Below, piece by piece: positions 11,876 to 22,466 of a stretch of 45,169 nucleotides of DNA (position 1 is its first letter; every line of letters begins with the position of its first letter). The DNA comes from Acidimicrobiia bacterium (GTDB taxonomy: Bacteria; Actinomycetota; Acidimicrobiia; IMCC26256; PALSA-610). The stretch covers positions 1-45,169 of the forward strand of contig DATBAK010000042.1 of the NCBI GenBank assembly GCA_036271555.1. Reading direction: 5' to 3'. A program made the translations under genes and the position numbers. The notes beneath the pieces are model-generated. The model had not been told where the DNA came from and did no database searches. It saw only the letters and a program-made list of their open reading frames with translations.

Positions 11876-12253
11876 ATGCCGCAGGGTCCGGACTGGAAGC
11901 AACTGCTCGAGGCGGGCATGCACGTCACCGAGCTCGGCCGTAACCAGGCCCGTCAGATCGTCGCCGACCTCGTCGCGCAGGGGCACCTCGCGCAAGACCG
12001 CGCGACCGCGGCGGTCGACGACGTCGTCGAGCTGAGCCGGCGCCGGCGCGAGGAGCTGCGCGAGTTCGTGCAGTCCGAGATCAAGCGCCAGGTGAGCGCG
12101 CTCGGCATCGCGACCAAGGACGACCTCGCGCGCCTCGAGAAGCGGCTCGCGGCGGCGACTCCCGCCAAGGCGACGCGCACGACGAAGGCGACCAAGTCGC
12201 CGGCGGCGAAGAAGACCGCGGCCAAGAAGACGACCGCGTCGGCGGCGCACTGA
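11876..12253 (+). CDS. Small phasin-like coiled-coil protein with Lys/Ala-rich tail
   Basis: A 125-residue protein starting at ATG 11876 after a good ribosome site (gaggagcacc). Residues 1-95 are amphipathic helix with many charged residues (RNQARQIVADLVAQG, VVELSRRRREELREFVQSEIKRQV), resembling polyhydroxyalkanoate granule-associated (PhaI/PhaF-like) proteins. Residues 96-122 are an AKKT-type tail like histone H1-like or PhaF C-termini, which can bind DNA. It sits where mycobacteria have the short gene Rv1693, three bases before tlyA. Function is unknown. No membrane segment or signal peptide is present. Confidence 0.75.
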   Translation: MPQGPDWKQLLEAGMHVTELGRNQARQIVADLVAQGHLAQDRATAAVDDVVELSRRRREELREFVQSEIKRQVSALGIATKDDLARLEKRLAAATPAKATRTTKATKSPAAKKTAAKKTTASAAH

Positions 12254-12256
12254 TCG

Positions 12257-13057
12257 GTGCGCCGGCGGCTCGACATCGAGCTGGTCCGGCGCGGCCTCGC
12301 ACCGAGTCGAGCGCGCGCCGTTGAGCTGATCGCGTCGGGACGCGTGACCGTCGGCGGCGCGCCCGCCGACAGCGCGGCGCGTCAGGTGGACGATTCGGAA
12401 GCCGTTGCCGTCGCGCCCGCCGCGAACGAGTACGTGTCGCGCGGTGGGCACAAGCTGCGCGCCGCGCTCGATGCCTTCGCGATCGACGCGACGGGACGTC
12501 GGGCGCTCGACGCCGGCGCGTCCACGGGAGGTTTCACGGACTGTCTGTTGCAGGCGGGCGCGCGCGAGGTCGTCGCGCTCGACGTCGGTCGCGCGCAGCT
12601 TGCGTGGTCGCTCCGCACCGACGCGCGCGTCGTGGTCGTCGAGCGCACGAACCTTCGCGCCGTGCACGCGGGTGACCTCGGCGATCCCTTCGACCTGGTC
12701 GTCGCCGACCTCTCGTTCATCTCGTTGCGGGTCGTCGCACCCAACCTCGTGGAGCTCGCGACCCCGGACGCCGACGTGGTGCTCCTCGTGAAGCCGCAGT
12801 TCGAGGCCGGGCGCGACCGTGTCGGCAAGGGCGGCGTGGTGCGCGATCCGGGCGTGCACCGCGACGTGCTGGGCGCGGTCGTGCGCGACCTCGCCGCCGC
12901 GGGCCTCGGCGTCGCGGCCGTGATCCCGAGCCCCGTGCGCGGCGCCGACGGCAACGTGGAGTTCCTCGCCCTCGCCCGCCCCGGGCCGCCGACGGTCGAC
13001 GATGCTGCCCTCGACGCCGTGGTCGCTTCGGTGCCCCGCGCCGACGGGTCAGAATGA
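12257..13057 (+). CDS. tlyA: 16S/23S rRNA 2'-O-ribose methyltransferase TlyA
   Basis: A 266-residue protein from GTG 12257. An S4 RNA-binding domain occupies residues 1-60 and the linker motif SRGGHKL 61-67. The FtsJ-like methyltransferase domain follows, with SAM motif DAGASTGGF at 85-93. The family's K-D-K-E tetrad is intact: Lys66, Asp151 (DLSFIS), Lys179 (VKPQFE) and Glu235 (NVEF). TlyA is known to methylate C1409 of 16S and C1920 of 23S rRNA, and its loss gives capreomycin resistance in mycobacteria. The 23S target equals C1974 of this window, three bases upstream of the group I intron. It is part of a run with nadK and recN. Confidence 0.96.
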   Translation: MRRRLDIELVRRGLAPSRARAVELIASGRVTVGGAPADSAARQVDDSEAVAVAPAANEYVSRGGHKLRAALDAFAIDATGRRALDAGASTGGFTDCLLQAGAREVVALDVGRAQLAWSLRTDARVVVVERTNLRAVHAGDLGDPFDLVVADLSFISLRVVAPNLVELATPDADVVLLVKPQFEAGRDRVGKGGVVRDPGVHRDVLGAVVRDLAAAGLGVAAVIPSPVRGADGNVEFLALARPGPPTVDDAALDAVVASVPRADGSE

Positions 13058-13063
13058 CCAGCC

Positions 13064-13915
13064 GTGAAGGCCGTCGGCATCGTCGCCCACCACGAACGCG
13101 CGGTCGCCCACGAGCTCGCGCGCCGCGCCCGGACGTGGCTCGACGAGCGGGGGATCGAGGTCCGCACCCCCGAGAGCGACGCCGGCCCGGCGGGTCTGCA
13201 CGACTGCGCGGTTCCGGCCGAGACCTTCGCCAAGGGCCTCGACCTCGTCCTCGCGCTCGGTGGCGACGGCACGATGCTGCGCGCGGTGCGGCTCGTCTAT
13301 CCCGAGCCGGTGCCGATCCTCGGCGTCAACGCGGGCCAGCTCGGCTACCTGAGCGCGATCGACGCGGCCGAGCTCGAGGACGCGCTGCCGCGGCTCGAGC
13401 GGGGCGAGTTCGAGGTGTCGGAGCGGATGATGCTCGAGGTCGTCGTGCGCTCCTCGAGCGGCGAACGGCGCGCGTTCGCGCTGAACGAGGCCGTCGTCGA
13501 GAAGGTCGGCGCGGGGCGGCTCATCCGTCTGCTCGTCTCGATCAACGGCACGCCGTTCACGACCTACGCGGCCGACGGCGTGATCGTCGCGACCGCGACC
13601 GGGTCGACCGCGTACTCCTTCTCCGCGCGCGGACCGATCATCTCGCCCGCGCACCGTTGCATCCTCCTGACACCGGTGTCGCCGCACATGCTCTTCGACC
13701 GCGCGCTCGTGCTCGGTGCCGACGAGGAGCTCGAGCTGCTCGTGACCGACGGCCGTCCCGTCGCGCTGACGGTCGACGGGCGGGCCGCGGGCGAGCTCGA
13801 GACGGGCGACGTCATCATCTGTCGCGCCGCGCCCGGCGCGGCCCGGCTCGTCGCGCGCCGCCCCGACGACTTCCATCAGCTCCTCAAGGCCAAGTTCGGG
13901 CTCACCGACCGGTGA
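13064..13915 (+). CDS. nadK: NAD kinase
   Basis: A 283-residue protein from GTG 13064. It carries the invariant GGDGT motif at 66-70, the NE motif (LNEAVVEK, near residue 144) and the conserved glycine-rich segment DGVIVATATGSTAYSFSA (about 168-185). It phosphorylates NAD to NADP with ATP or polyphosphate in the cytoplasm. The order tlyA-nadK-recN matches the mycobacterial tlyA-ppnK-recN. A box cagaat lies eight bases before the GTG and could be an internal leaderless promoter, though this is speculative. Confidence 0.96.
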   Translation: MKAVGIVAHHERAVAHELARRARTWLDERGIEVRTPESDAGPAGLHDCAVPAETFAKGLDLVLALGGDGTMLRAVRLVYPEPVPILGVNAGQLGYLSAIDAAELEDALPRLERGEFEVSERMMLEVVVRSSSGERRAFALNEAVVEKVGAGRLIRLLVSINGTPFTTYAADGVIVATATGSTAYSFSARGPIISPAHRCILLTPVSPHMLFDRALVLGADEELELLVTDGRPVALTVDGRAAGELETGDVIICRAAPGAARLVARRPDDFHQLLKAKFGLTDR

Positions 13916-13937
13916 CCCGCGACGAACCGGTGAACCG

Positions 13938-15559
<1,622 letters not shown>

Positions 15560-15560
<1 letters not shown>

Positions 15561-16747
15561 TGGGTGCGCGCCGCCTCCGCCGGCGCGACGTCGCGGCGAC
15601 CGACGAACGCGCGCCCGTCATCGGCATCGCGCGCGTCGGTCCGCGCACGAAGGACCTCGCGAAGCGAGTCCAACGCGGTGAAGTCGCGATCATCAACCAT
15701 CAAGATCTCGATCGCGTCGCGGCGGAGAGCCTCGTGGAGGCCGGTGTCGTCGCCGTCGTGAACGCGGCCGAGTCGATCAGCGGCCGCTACCCGAACTCGG
15801 GCCCCTCGCGGATCGTCGCCGCGGGCGTGCCGCTCCTCGACGAGGTCGGGCCCGGCGTGATGGACGCGGTACACGACGGCGACGTCGTCGAGCTCCGCGA
15901 CGGCGCGCTGTGGCGGGGCGACGAGAAGCTCGCGGTCGGTACGCCGCTGCACGGCGACGACATCGAGCAGCGCATGGAAGCGGCGCGGGAAGGCGTCGGC
16001 GAGGAGCTGCGCCGCTTCGCGAAGAACACGCTCACGTACATCGACGACGAGGCCGCGATCACGTTCGAGCCGCTGACGGTGCCGCCGTTGCGCACGAAGA
16101 TCCGCGGCCGGCACGCCCTCGTCGTCGTGCGCGGGCACGACTACAAGCACGACCTCGCCGCGCTGCGGCCCTACATCCGGCAGTTCCGCCCCGTGCTCAT
16201 CGCGGTCGACGGCGGCGCCGACGCGTTGCTCGAGGTCGGCCTCACGCCGGACATCATCACCGGCGACTTCGACTCACTCTCGGAAGCCGCGATGCAGTGC
16301 GGCGCGGAGCTCGTGCACCACGTGCACCCGGACGGCCGCGCGCCGGGTCGCGAGACGCTCGTCGCGAGCAACCTGAAGTACCAGGAGTTCGTCGCCGAAG
16401 GCATGAGCGAGGACGCGGCGATGCTCATGGCCTACGAGGCCGGCGCGTCGCTGATCGTCGCGGTCGGCAGCCACACGACGATGGTCGAGTTCCTCGACAA
16501 GGGCCGCCGGGGCATGGCGTCGACCTTCCTCACCCGGCTGCGACTCGGGCCGGTGCTCGTCGACGCGAAGGGCGTGAACCGCCTGTACGAGAGTCGCGTG
16601 CGCCGCCGCGATCTGCTGTTGCTCATCGCGTCCGCGCTGCTCGTCGTGGTCGTGCTGGCGATCGTGTCGGATCCGTTCCGGGTGTTCCTGCACGGCTTCC
16701 AGCTCGTGTTCTCCGATTTCTGGCAGACCGTGCGCGGTTGGTTGTAA
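15560..16747 (+). CDS. steA: SteA-type cytokinetic ring protein with thiamine-pyrophosphokinase-like fold
   Basis: A 395-residue protein. Residues 200-330 resemble the catalytic domain of thiamine pyrophosphokinase (IAVDGGADALLEVGLTPDIITGDFDS near 213-238). A single hydrophobic helix near the C-terminus (LLLLIASALLVVVVL, about 352-366) anchors it. This matches the actinobacterial SteA family (Rv1697 in mycobacteria; SteA in Corynebacterium acts with SteB at the division site in cell separation). The vitamin-kinase annotation often given to this family is therefore probably wrong. It directly precedes the SteB/MctB-like gene, its expected partner. Confidence 0.9.
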
Positions 16748-16758
16748 GCCCGCGCCCC

Positions 16759-16764
16759 TAGGCT
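16759..16764 (+). promoter_or_regulatory. Candidate -10 box (TAGGCT) before the steB/mctB-like gene
   Basis: TAGGCT lies 11 bases before ATG 16776 in the 28-bp gap after steA. It matches the TAG(G/C)CT boxes seen elsewhere in the window, but an operon without its own promoter is equally possible. Confidence 0.35.
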
Positions 16765-16775
16765 GCGCCCGGCTC

Positions 16776-17735
16776 ATGATCAACTTCCGGTTCCACCTGG
16801 TTTCGCTGGTCGCAGTGTTCCTGGCCCTCACGATCGGCATCGTCGTCGGGGCGACGATCGTGAACCAGCAGATCATCGACGGTCTGAAGCACCAGATCGA
16901 TCGCGTGCAGAACGACACCGACGCGCAGCGCACCGAGAACCACCAGCTCGCGCAGACCACCAAGCAGCAGAACCAGTACATCGAGGGCATCGCGCCGTAC
17001 GTCGTCGAGGGGCGGTTGACGGGCGTGCCGGTCGTCGTGGTCGCGGAGCAGGGTGTCGATCGCGACACCGTGCGCGATCTCGTCGGCCTGCTGCAGAGCG
17101 CGGGCGCGTCGAGTCCCGCGATCGTGTGGCTCCAGTCGAAGTGGCTGCTCGCGAACACCGCGGACCAGACGCAGCTCGCGTCGATCGTCGGCGACGCGTC
17201 GAACAGTCCGCAGCTGCGCGTCGACGGGCTCGACGCGCTCGCCGACCGTCTCGGTCGCAACGCGTCGGGCGCGGGGGGAACCACCGCGACCGCGAGGAGC
17301 GCGACGGACGTGCTCGACGCCCTCGACACCGCAGGGTTCGTGAAGGTCGAGCCGGTCGGCGCGAGCGGAACATCGGATCTCTCGACCTTTCCGACGCCGG
17401 GTCCGCGCATCGTCGTGCTCGGCGGTGACGGCAGCGATCTCTCGACGAACTCCGTCGTCGAGCCGCTCACGTCGGCGTTCGCGACCCTGCGGACGCCGAC
17501 GATCGCGGGGGAGCTCGTGCAGTCGTCGGACTCCTCGACGCGCGGCGTCGCGCTCGCCGGGATCATCAAGGACGGCCGCTTCGACCACCTCGTGAGCACC
17601 GTCGACGACGTCGACCTCGTGCAGGGACAGCTCGCGGTGGTGCTCGCGGCCGAGGCGTCGGGGCAAGCGGAGTTCGGTCACTACGGATACGGGAAGGGTG
17701 CCGATCGGGCGTTGCCCACCTGGACCGGTTCGTGA
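16776..17735 (+). CDS. SteB/MctB-family membrane-anchored protein (copper transporter family annotation)
   Basis: A 319-residue protein. An N-terminal membrane helix (LVSLVAVFLALTIGIVVGA, residues 8-26) is followed by a coiled coil (about 30-72, rich in Gln and Asp) and an extracytoplasmic domain with alternating strands. The N-terminus INFRFHLVSLVAVFLAL is characteristic of the family that includes MctB (Rv1698, copper homeostasis in mycobacteria) and SteB of corynebacteria. Next to steA, the SteB role (coupling the divisome to peptidoglycan hydrolysis) is the better guess, but the sequence alone does not choose. The last 4 nt overlap murJ. Confidence 0.88.
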   Translation: MINFRFHLVSLVAVFLALTIGIVVGATIVNQQIIDGLKHQIDRVQNDTDAQRTENHQLAQTTKQQNQYIEGIAPYVVEGRLTGVPVVVVAEQGVDRDTVRDLVGLLQSAGASSPAIVWLQSKWLLANTADQTQLASIVGDASNSPQLRVDGLDALADRLGRNASGAGGTTATARSATDVLDALDTAGFVKVEPVGASGTSDLSTFPTPGPRIVVLGGDGSDLSTNSVVEPLTSAFATLRTPTIAGELVQSSDSSTRGVALAGIIKDGRFDHLVSTVDDVDLVQGQLAVVLAAEASGQAEFGHYGYGKGADRALPTWTGS

Positions 17736-19300
17736 GCGACGAACGCACGGTCGGCCGCGCCGCGGTCAACATGGGCGCCGCCACCGCGGTGTCGAGGGCA
17801 TTCGGCCTCGTGCGCGTGCTCGTCATCACCGCGGTGCTCGGCACGACGTTCCTCGGCAACACGTTCCAGGCGTCGAACTCGATCTCGAACGTGCTCTTCG
17901 ACCTGCTCGCGGAGGGCGCGCTGTCGGCGGTGCTCGTGCCGACCTTTGTCGATCTCTTCCGCCGCGGCCGCGACGAGGAGGCCGAGCGACTCGCGGGCGG
18001 GCTGCTCGGCGCCGCGCTCGTGCTGCTCGGCACGATCTCGGTGCTCGGCATCGTGTTCGCGCCGGAGCTCGCGCGCGCGTTGACCGCGGGCAACCGCAAC
18101 GCCCGCGTCGCCGCGCAGCAGCGCGAGCTCGCGACCTTTCTCCTGCGCTTCTTCGTGCCGCAGGTGTTGCTCTACGCGTTCGGCGCGATCGCGACCGGGA
18201 TCCTGTACGCGCGCCGGCGCTTCGTGGTGACCGCGATCGCGCCGATCGGGAGCACGGTCGTGATCGTGGTGTGTCTCGCGATGTTCCGCGCACAGACCGG
18301 CGCGCACCCGACGTTCGACCTCACGACGAGCGAGCGGCTGCTGCTCGCGATCGGAGGAACCGGTGGGGTGGTCGCGTTCGTCGGCGTGTTGCTCGCCGCG
18401 TGCGCGCGCACGGGCTTCCGGCTGCGGCCGCGCTGGCCGGTGCGCGATCACGCGTTGCGGGAGGCGCTGCGACTGTCGTTCTGGGGGGTGTTCCTGAACA
18501 CGGGTGAGGGTCTGCTGATGGCGGCAGTGCTCGTGATCGGCAACGCGGTCTCGGGCGGGGTGGTCGCGTACCAGGCCGCGTTCGTGTTCTTCCTCGCGCC
18601 TTACGCGGTGCTCGCGCAGCCGATCCACACGGCGATCCTCCCGGAGCTCGTGCTCGACGTGACCCGCAACGACCTCGACGCGTTCGCGGATTCGGTACGG
18701 CGCGCGCTCGACAGCATGGCGTTGCTCGTCGTGCCCGCCGCGGTCGCGTTCATCGTGTTCGCGAAGCCGTTGATGACGGTCGTCGCCTTCGGTGCCGCCA
18801 GAGGGCGCGGCGTCGCGCTGCTCGCGGCCGGGGTCGCGTCGCTCGGAGCCGGGCTCTACGGCTACAGCGCGTTCCTGTTGTTCTCGCGCGCGTCGTACGC
18901 GCTCGGCGACAGCCGCACTCCCGCCATCGTCGCGATCGTGACCGCGGTCGCGGGGGTCGTCGTGATGGCCGTGAGCGGTGCCGCGGTGCACGGCGCCGCG
19001 AAGGTCGCCGCGCTCGGCATCGGACACTCGGCCGCGTACGCGGCCGGCGCGATCTGGCTCGGTGTCGGTATGTCTCGCCGCACCGGGCACGCGCTGGTGA
19101 GCCGCGAGTTCCCGCGTGCGCTCCTGCTCTCGGGTGTCATCGGCGCGGGGGCGTGGGTCGTGATGCGGGCCATCGACCCGCACGGGCGCGTCGACACCTT
19201 CGTGGTCACCGCGATCGTCGGCGCGATCGCGACCGCGATCTACGTCGGAGCCGTGCGGGTCGCGGGTGCCCGGCTGTCCCTGCGCCCCGCGGTGGACTGA
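17732..19300 (+). CDS. murJ: Lipid II flippase MurJ / MviN family
   Basis: A 522-residue polytopic protein with about fourteen hydrophobic segments. The N-terminal MATE-like motif SRAFGLVRVLVITAVLG, the LAEGALSAVLVPTF segment and GDSRTPAIVAIV are typical of MviN/MurJ. It flips undecaprenyl-linked peptidoglycan precursor across the cytoplasmic membrane. It lacks the C-terminal kinase-like extension of the mycobacterial homologue MviN (Rv3910). The GTG start lies inside the previous gene's end (GTGA), implying translational coupling to the SteB-like gene, which fits a joint role in wall growth and division. Confidence 0.93.
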   Translation: MSDERTVGRAAVNMGAATAVSRAFGLVRVLVITAVLGTTFLGNTFQASNSISNVLFDLLAEGALSAVLVPTFVDLFRRGRDEEAERLAGGLLGAALVLLGTISVLGIVFAPELARALTAGNRNARVAAQQRELATFLLRFFVPQVLLYAFGAIATGILYARRRFVVTAIAPIGSTVVIVVCLAMFRAQTGAHPTFDLTTSERLLLAIGGTGGVVAFVGVLLAACARTGFRLRPRWPVRDHALREALRLSFWGVFLNTGEGLLMAAVLVIGNAVSGGVVAYQAAFVFFLAPYAVLAQPIHTAILPELVLDVTRNDLDAFADSVRRALDSMALLVVPAAVAFIVFAKPLMTVVAFGAARGRGVALLAAGVASLGAGLYGYSAFLLFSRASYALGDSRTPAIVAIVTAVAGVVVMAVSGAAVHGAAKVAALGIGHSAAYAAGAIWLGVGMSRRTGHALVSREFPRALLLSGVIGAGAWVVMRAIDPHGRVDTFVVTAIVGAIATAIYVGAVRVAGARLSLRPAVD

Positions 19301-19320
19301 ATTCATGGTCGCGCCCGCTT

Positions 19321-19344
19321 CGCTCGCCGCTCCCGACGCCTCGG
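19321..19344 (+). repeat. Dispersed GC-rich repeat, short copy 1
   Basis: 24 bp matching 28437-28460 with one mismatch, located in the 99-bp gap between murJ and the alkaline-phosphatase-fold gene. It is related in wording to the longer repeats at 38283-38377 and 39783-39873. Confidence 0.6.
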
Positions 19345-19399
19345 TCTCCGATTCGGCGCGGGCCGCGAGGCGACCCGCCCGTTGCGCCGGGAGCCACTC

Positions 19400-21619
19400 G
19401 TGAAGCGCGCGCTCGCGCGGTTGCTCGTCGGGATCGTGGCGGCGACCGTCGCCGTCGCCGTCGCCGGCACCGGTCGCGCCGGCGCCGCGAGCGAGCGGCC
19501 CGCGGCCCGGCGCCTGCTCGTCGTGTCGATGCCGATGGTGACGTGGGCGGAGCTGCCGCTCGACCGGATGCCGAACCTGCGCGCGCTGCTCGAGCAGTCG
19601 ATCGTCGCCGACCTGTCGGTGCGCGCGGTTGATCGTCATCCCTCGCTCGGCGACGCGTACGTCACGATCTCCGCGGGCACGCGTTCGAAGGGCAACGCGC
19701 AGGACGGGTTCACCGAGACCCGTGCGAGCGGATCGATCGTCGTGCCCGCGTTCGGCGACATCATCCATCACAATCACCGCATGCTCTTCAACGCGCATCC
19801 CGGCGCGCTGGGCGACGCGCTCGCGCACGCGGGCATCGCGCGCGCGGTGATCGGCAACGCCGACCAACCGGGCGAGGGGGCATCGACGGTGCCGGGTCGT
19901 CAGGTCGCCGACGCGCTCGCGACGACCGACGGCACGACACCCGGCGGATCGGTCGACGCGAACCTGCTGCAGCACGACGACGCCGCGCCGTACGGCGTGA
20001 GGATCGACCCGTCCGCGTACCTCGCCGCGTTCCAACGTGCGTGGACCGGCCGCGCGGTCGTGATGGTCGAGGACTCGGATCTCGTCCGCTTCAACGCCGC
20101 CCAGCTGGCGGGCGGTCCGGGCGCGGTCGACGCGACTCGCACCCGCGAGCTCATCGACTTCGACGCACTGCTCGGGCGCATGTTGGCGTCGGTCGACCGT
20201 GCGCGCGACGCCGTGCTCGTGATGGGTCCGACCGACCAGCACGGTCCGTCGCAGCTCACGCTCGCCGCGCTGCGCGCGCCGGGCCTCGAACCGGGCCTCG
20301 CGGAGTCGTCGTTCACCCGGCGCGCGGGTTTCGTGGCGATCGTCGACATCGGCCCAACCATCGTCGACGTCTTCCACGTCGCGGCACCGGACTCCATGGA
20401 AGGCCGACCGTTCGAGCGGGGCGGGAGCGGCGGCAGCTTCGCGTCGCGCCGTTCGTTCCTCATCGACTCCAACGTGAACGCGATGTTCCGCGACGCGCGC
20501 ATCGGTCCGGTCACGATCGCGTTCATCGGGGCCCAGGTCGTGCTCACCGCGCTCGCCGCGATCGCGTTCACGTTCCTCGGCCGGCGTTCGCGGCGGTTCG
20601 TCGAGATCGCCGCGCTCTCACTGCTCGGTGTGATGCCGGCGACGTACCTCGCCGCGTTGCTCCCGTTCGAGCACCACGCGGTGGCGTGGTACTGGCTGTT
20701 CCTCGGCGGCGTGGGTGTCGCGATCGGCGTTGCTTCGTATCTCGTGTCGGCGCGGGTCGGCGTCGGACCGCTCGTGCTCTGCCTCTCGGTGATCGTCGGC
20801 CTCTTGCTCGTCGACATCCTCACCGGCGCGCGCCTGCAGCTCAACACGGTGTTCGGCTACTCGCCGACGGTCGGCGGTCGCTTCGCGGGCATCGGGAACC
20901 TCGCGTACTCGCAGCTCTCGGCCGCCGCGCTGTTGCTCGCGTGCCTGCTCGCATTCCGCATCGGCGGTCGACGCGGTGCGATCGTCGCGAGCGTGCTGCT
21001 CGGCGTCGCGATCATTGTCGACGGTATGCCGATGTGGGGATCCGACGTCGGCGGTGTGCTGTCGATGGTGCCCGCGTACGGGATCGTGGTGAGCGGGTTG
21101 ATGGGCTGGCGCATCCGAATCCGCACGGTGCTGATCGGCGTGGGTTCGGCGGTGCTCGCGCTCGTGGCCTTCACGCTCGTCGACCTCTCCCGCCCGAAGG
21201 ACCACCAGACCCATCTCGGTCGGCTCGTCACGAGCACGCGTGAGCAGGGCTTCCACTCGTTCTGGGTCGTGATCGAGCGCAAGCTGGCCGAGAACTTCGG
21301 CGTGCTGTTCTCGTCGCCGTGGACGGTGATGGTTCCGATCGTCCTCGCCGGTGTCGGCTACATCATCTGGCGCGCGCCGGGTCGACTGCGCGCGCTGCAC
21401 GAACGCATCCCGCCGATGCGCTGGGGTCTGATCGCGCTCGCCGTCCTTGCCGTGCTCGGCTTCTCCCTCAACGACTCCGGCATCTCGATCCCGGGCGTGA
21501 TGCTCGGTGTCCTCACCCCCGTGATGATCGTGATCCTCGTGCGCGCCGATCGCGCGGCGATCGCGACGCCGGTCGCGACGCCGCCCGCGGCCGAGGTGAG
21601 CGAGGTGTTCGGTGCGTAG
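19400..21619 (+). CDS. Membrane protein with alkaline-phosphatase-fold ectodomain, unknown function
   Basis: A 739-residue protein. GTG 19400 is chosen because gggag lies 7-11 nt upstream and a classical signal peptide follows (KRALARLLVGIVAATVAVAVAG, cleavage after about residue 31); TTG 19382 would add six residues. Residues 40-345 resemble the alkaline phosphatase/arylsulfatase superfamily core (MPNLRALLEQS; DRHPSLGDAYVTISAGTR; VMGPTDQHGPSQ; VDIGPTIVDV). Residues 365-730 hold about ten membrane helices with a short polar loop. It could hydrolyse or transfer phosphate-containing head groups on the outer face of the membrane. It sits between MurJ and a polyprenyl-phosphate transferase, supporting an envelope-polymer role. 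The substrate is unknown. Confidence 0.8.
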   Translation: MKRALARLLVGIVAATVAVAVAGTGRAGAASERPAARRLLVVSMPMVTWAELPLDRMPNLRALLEQSIVADLSVRAVDRHPSLGDAYVTISAGTRSKGNAQDGFTETRASGSIVVPAFGDIIHHNHRMLFNAHPGALGDALAHAGIARAVIGNADQPGEGASTVPGRQVADALATTDGTTPGGSVDANLLQHDDAAPYGVRIDPSAYLAAFQRAWTGRAVVMVEDSDLVRFNAAQLAGGPGAVDATRTRELIDFDALLGRMLASVDRARDAVLVMGPTDQHGPSQLTLAALRAPGLEPGLAESSFTRRAGFVAIVDIGPTIVDVFHVAAPDSMEGRPFERGGSGGSFASRRSFLIDSNVNAMFRDARIGPVTIAFIGAQVVLTALAAIAFTFLGRRSRRFVEIAALSLLGVMPATYLAALLPFEHHAVAWYWLFLGGVGVAIGVASYLVSARVGVGPLVLCLSVIVGLLLVDILTGARLQLNTVFGYSPTVGGRFAGIGNLAYSQLSAAALLLACLLAFRIGGRRGAIVASVLLGVAIIVDGMPMWGSDVGGVLSMVPAYGIVVSGLMGWRIRIRTVLIGVGSAVLALVAFTLVDLSRPKDHQTHLGRLVTSTREQGFHSFWVVIERKLAENFGVLFSSPWTVMVPIVLAGVGYIIWRAPGRLRALHERIPPMRWGLIALAVLAVLGFSLNDSGISIPGVMLGVLTPVMIVILVRADRAAIATPVATPPAAEVSEVFGA

Positions 21620-22463
21620 TGCGGGCGCGATCGCGCTCGCACTCGTCGCCGGTTTCGGCGTCGTCCGGCTCCTGCTGCTCGCGGCGCCCGACCTGTTGCG
21701 TGCGCCCGCGCTGCAGACCGAGAACTTCCGCGGGAAGCGCATCCCGACTGCCGGCGGCCTGCTCGTCGTGCTCGCGGTATTGATCATCGAGGGCGCGCGC
21801 GTCGGGCTCGGCGCGGTCGGCGTCGGTCGACGACCGGGGCTCGACGCGGCGCGCGCGCTCGTGCTGCTCGCGGTGCTCGGCTTCGGTGTGCTCGGGTTGC
21901 TCGACGACGTGCTCGCGACGGGCGAGGAGCGCGGTTTCGGCGGTCACGGTCGCGCGCTGTTGCAGGGTCGGGTGACGACGGGGCTGCTGAAGCTCGTCGG
22001 TGGCGGCGCGCTCGCGCTCGCACTGGCCGCGGCGCCCGGTCCGGAGGGTCGGTTGCACGTGATCGCGGATGCCGCGCTGATCGCGCTCGCCGCCAACCTC
22101 GGGAACCTCCTCGACCGAGCGCCGGGCCGCGCGCTCAAGTGCGGGGTGGTCGCATGGATCCCGTTGCTCTTCGTCGCGGGCGGAGACGGGCTCGGCCTCG
22201 CGCTCGCCGCGGTGATGGGCGCGTTCGTTGCGACCGCACCGGAAGACCTCGGTGAGCAGTTGATGCTCGGCGACGCCGGCGCGAACGTGCTCGGCGCGGT
22301 GCTCGGGCTCGCGGTGGTGTTCGAAGTGGGTTGGCACGCGCGGCTCGTCGTGCTCGCCGTCGTGCTGGCGCTCAACCTCGTATCGGAGTGGGTGTCGTTC
22401 AGTCGCGTGATCGAGCGCGTCGGTGTGCTGCGCGCGCTCGACGGTGTCGGGCGGCGCCGCTGA
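21612..22463 (+). CDS. MraY/WecA-like polyprenyl-phosphate glycosyl-1-phosphate transferase (GT4 family membrane protein)
   Basis: A 283-residue polytopic protein, GTG inside the end of the preceding gene. The catalytic pair LLDD (Asp98, Asp99), the Asn/Asp motif NLGNLLDRAPGRALK (165-176) and GDAGAN (220-225) follow the MraY/WecA pattern. The second motif reads LLDRAPGRA rather than the usual LxDGxDGL, and the protein is shorter than MraY (about 320-360). It probably links a sugar phosphate to undecaprenyl phosphate. The sugar and final polymer are unknown. The genuine mraY would be expected in a division-and-cell-wall cluster elsewhere. Confidence 0.83.
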   Translation: MRSAGAIALALVAGFGVVRLLLLAAPDLLRAPALQTENFRGKRIPTAGGLLVVLAVLIIEGARVGLGAVGVGRRPGLDAARALVLLAVLGFGVLGLLDDVLATGEERGFGGHGRALLQGRVTTGLLKLVGGGALALALAAAPGPEGRLHVIADAALIALAANLGNLLDRAPGRALKCGVVAWIPLLFVAGGDGLGLALAAVMGAFVATAPEDLGEQLMLGDAGANVLGAVLGLAVVFEVGWHARLVVLAVVLALNLVSEWVSFSRVIERVGVLRALDGVGRRR

Positions 22464-22466
22464 GCA

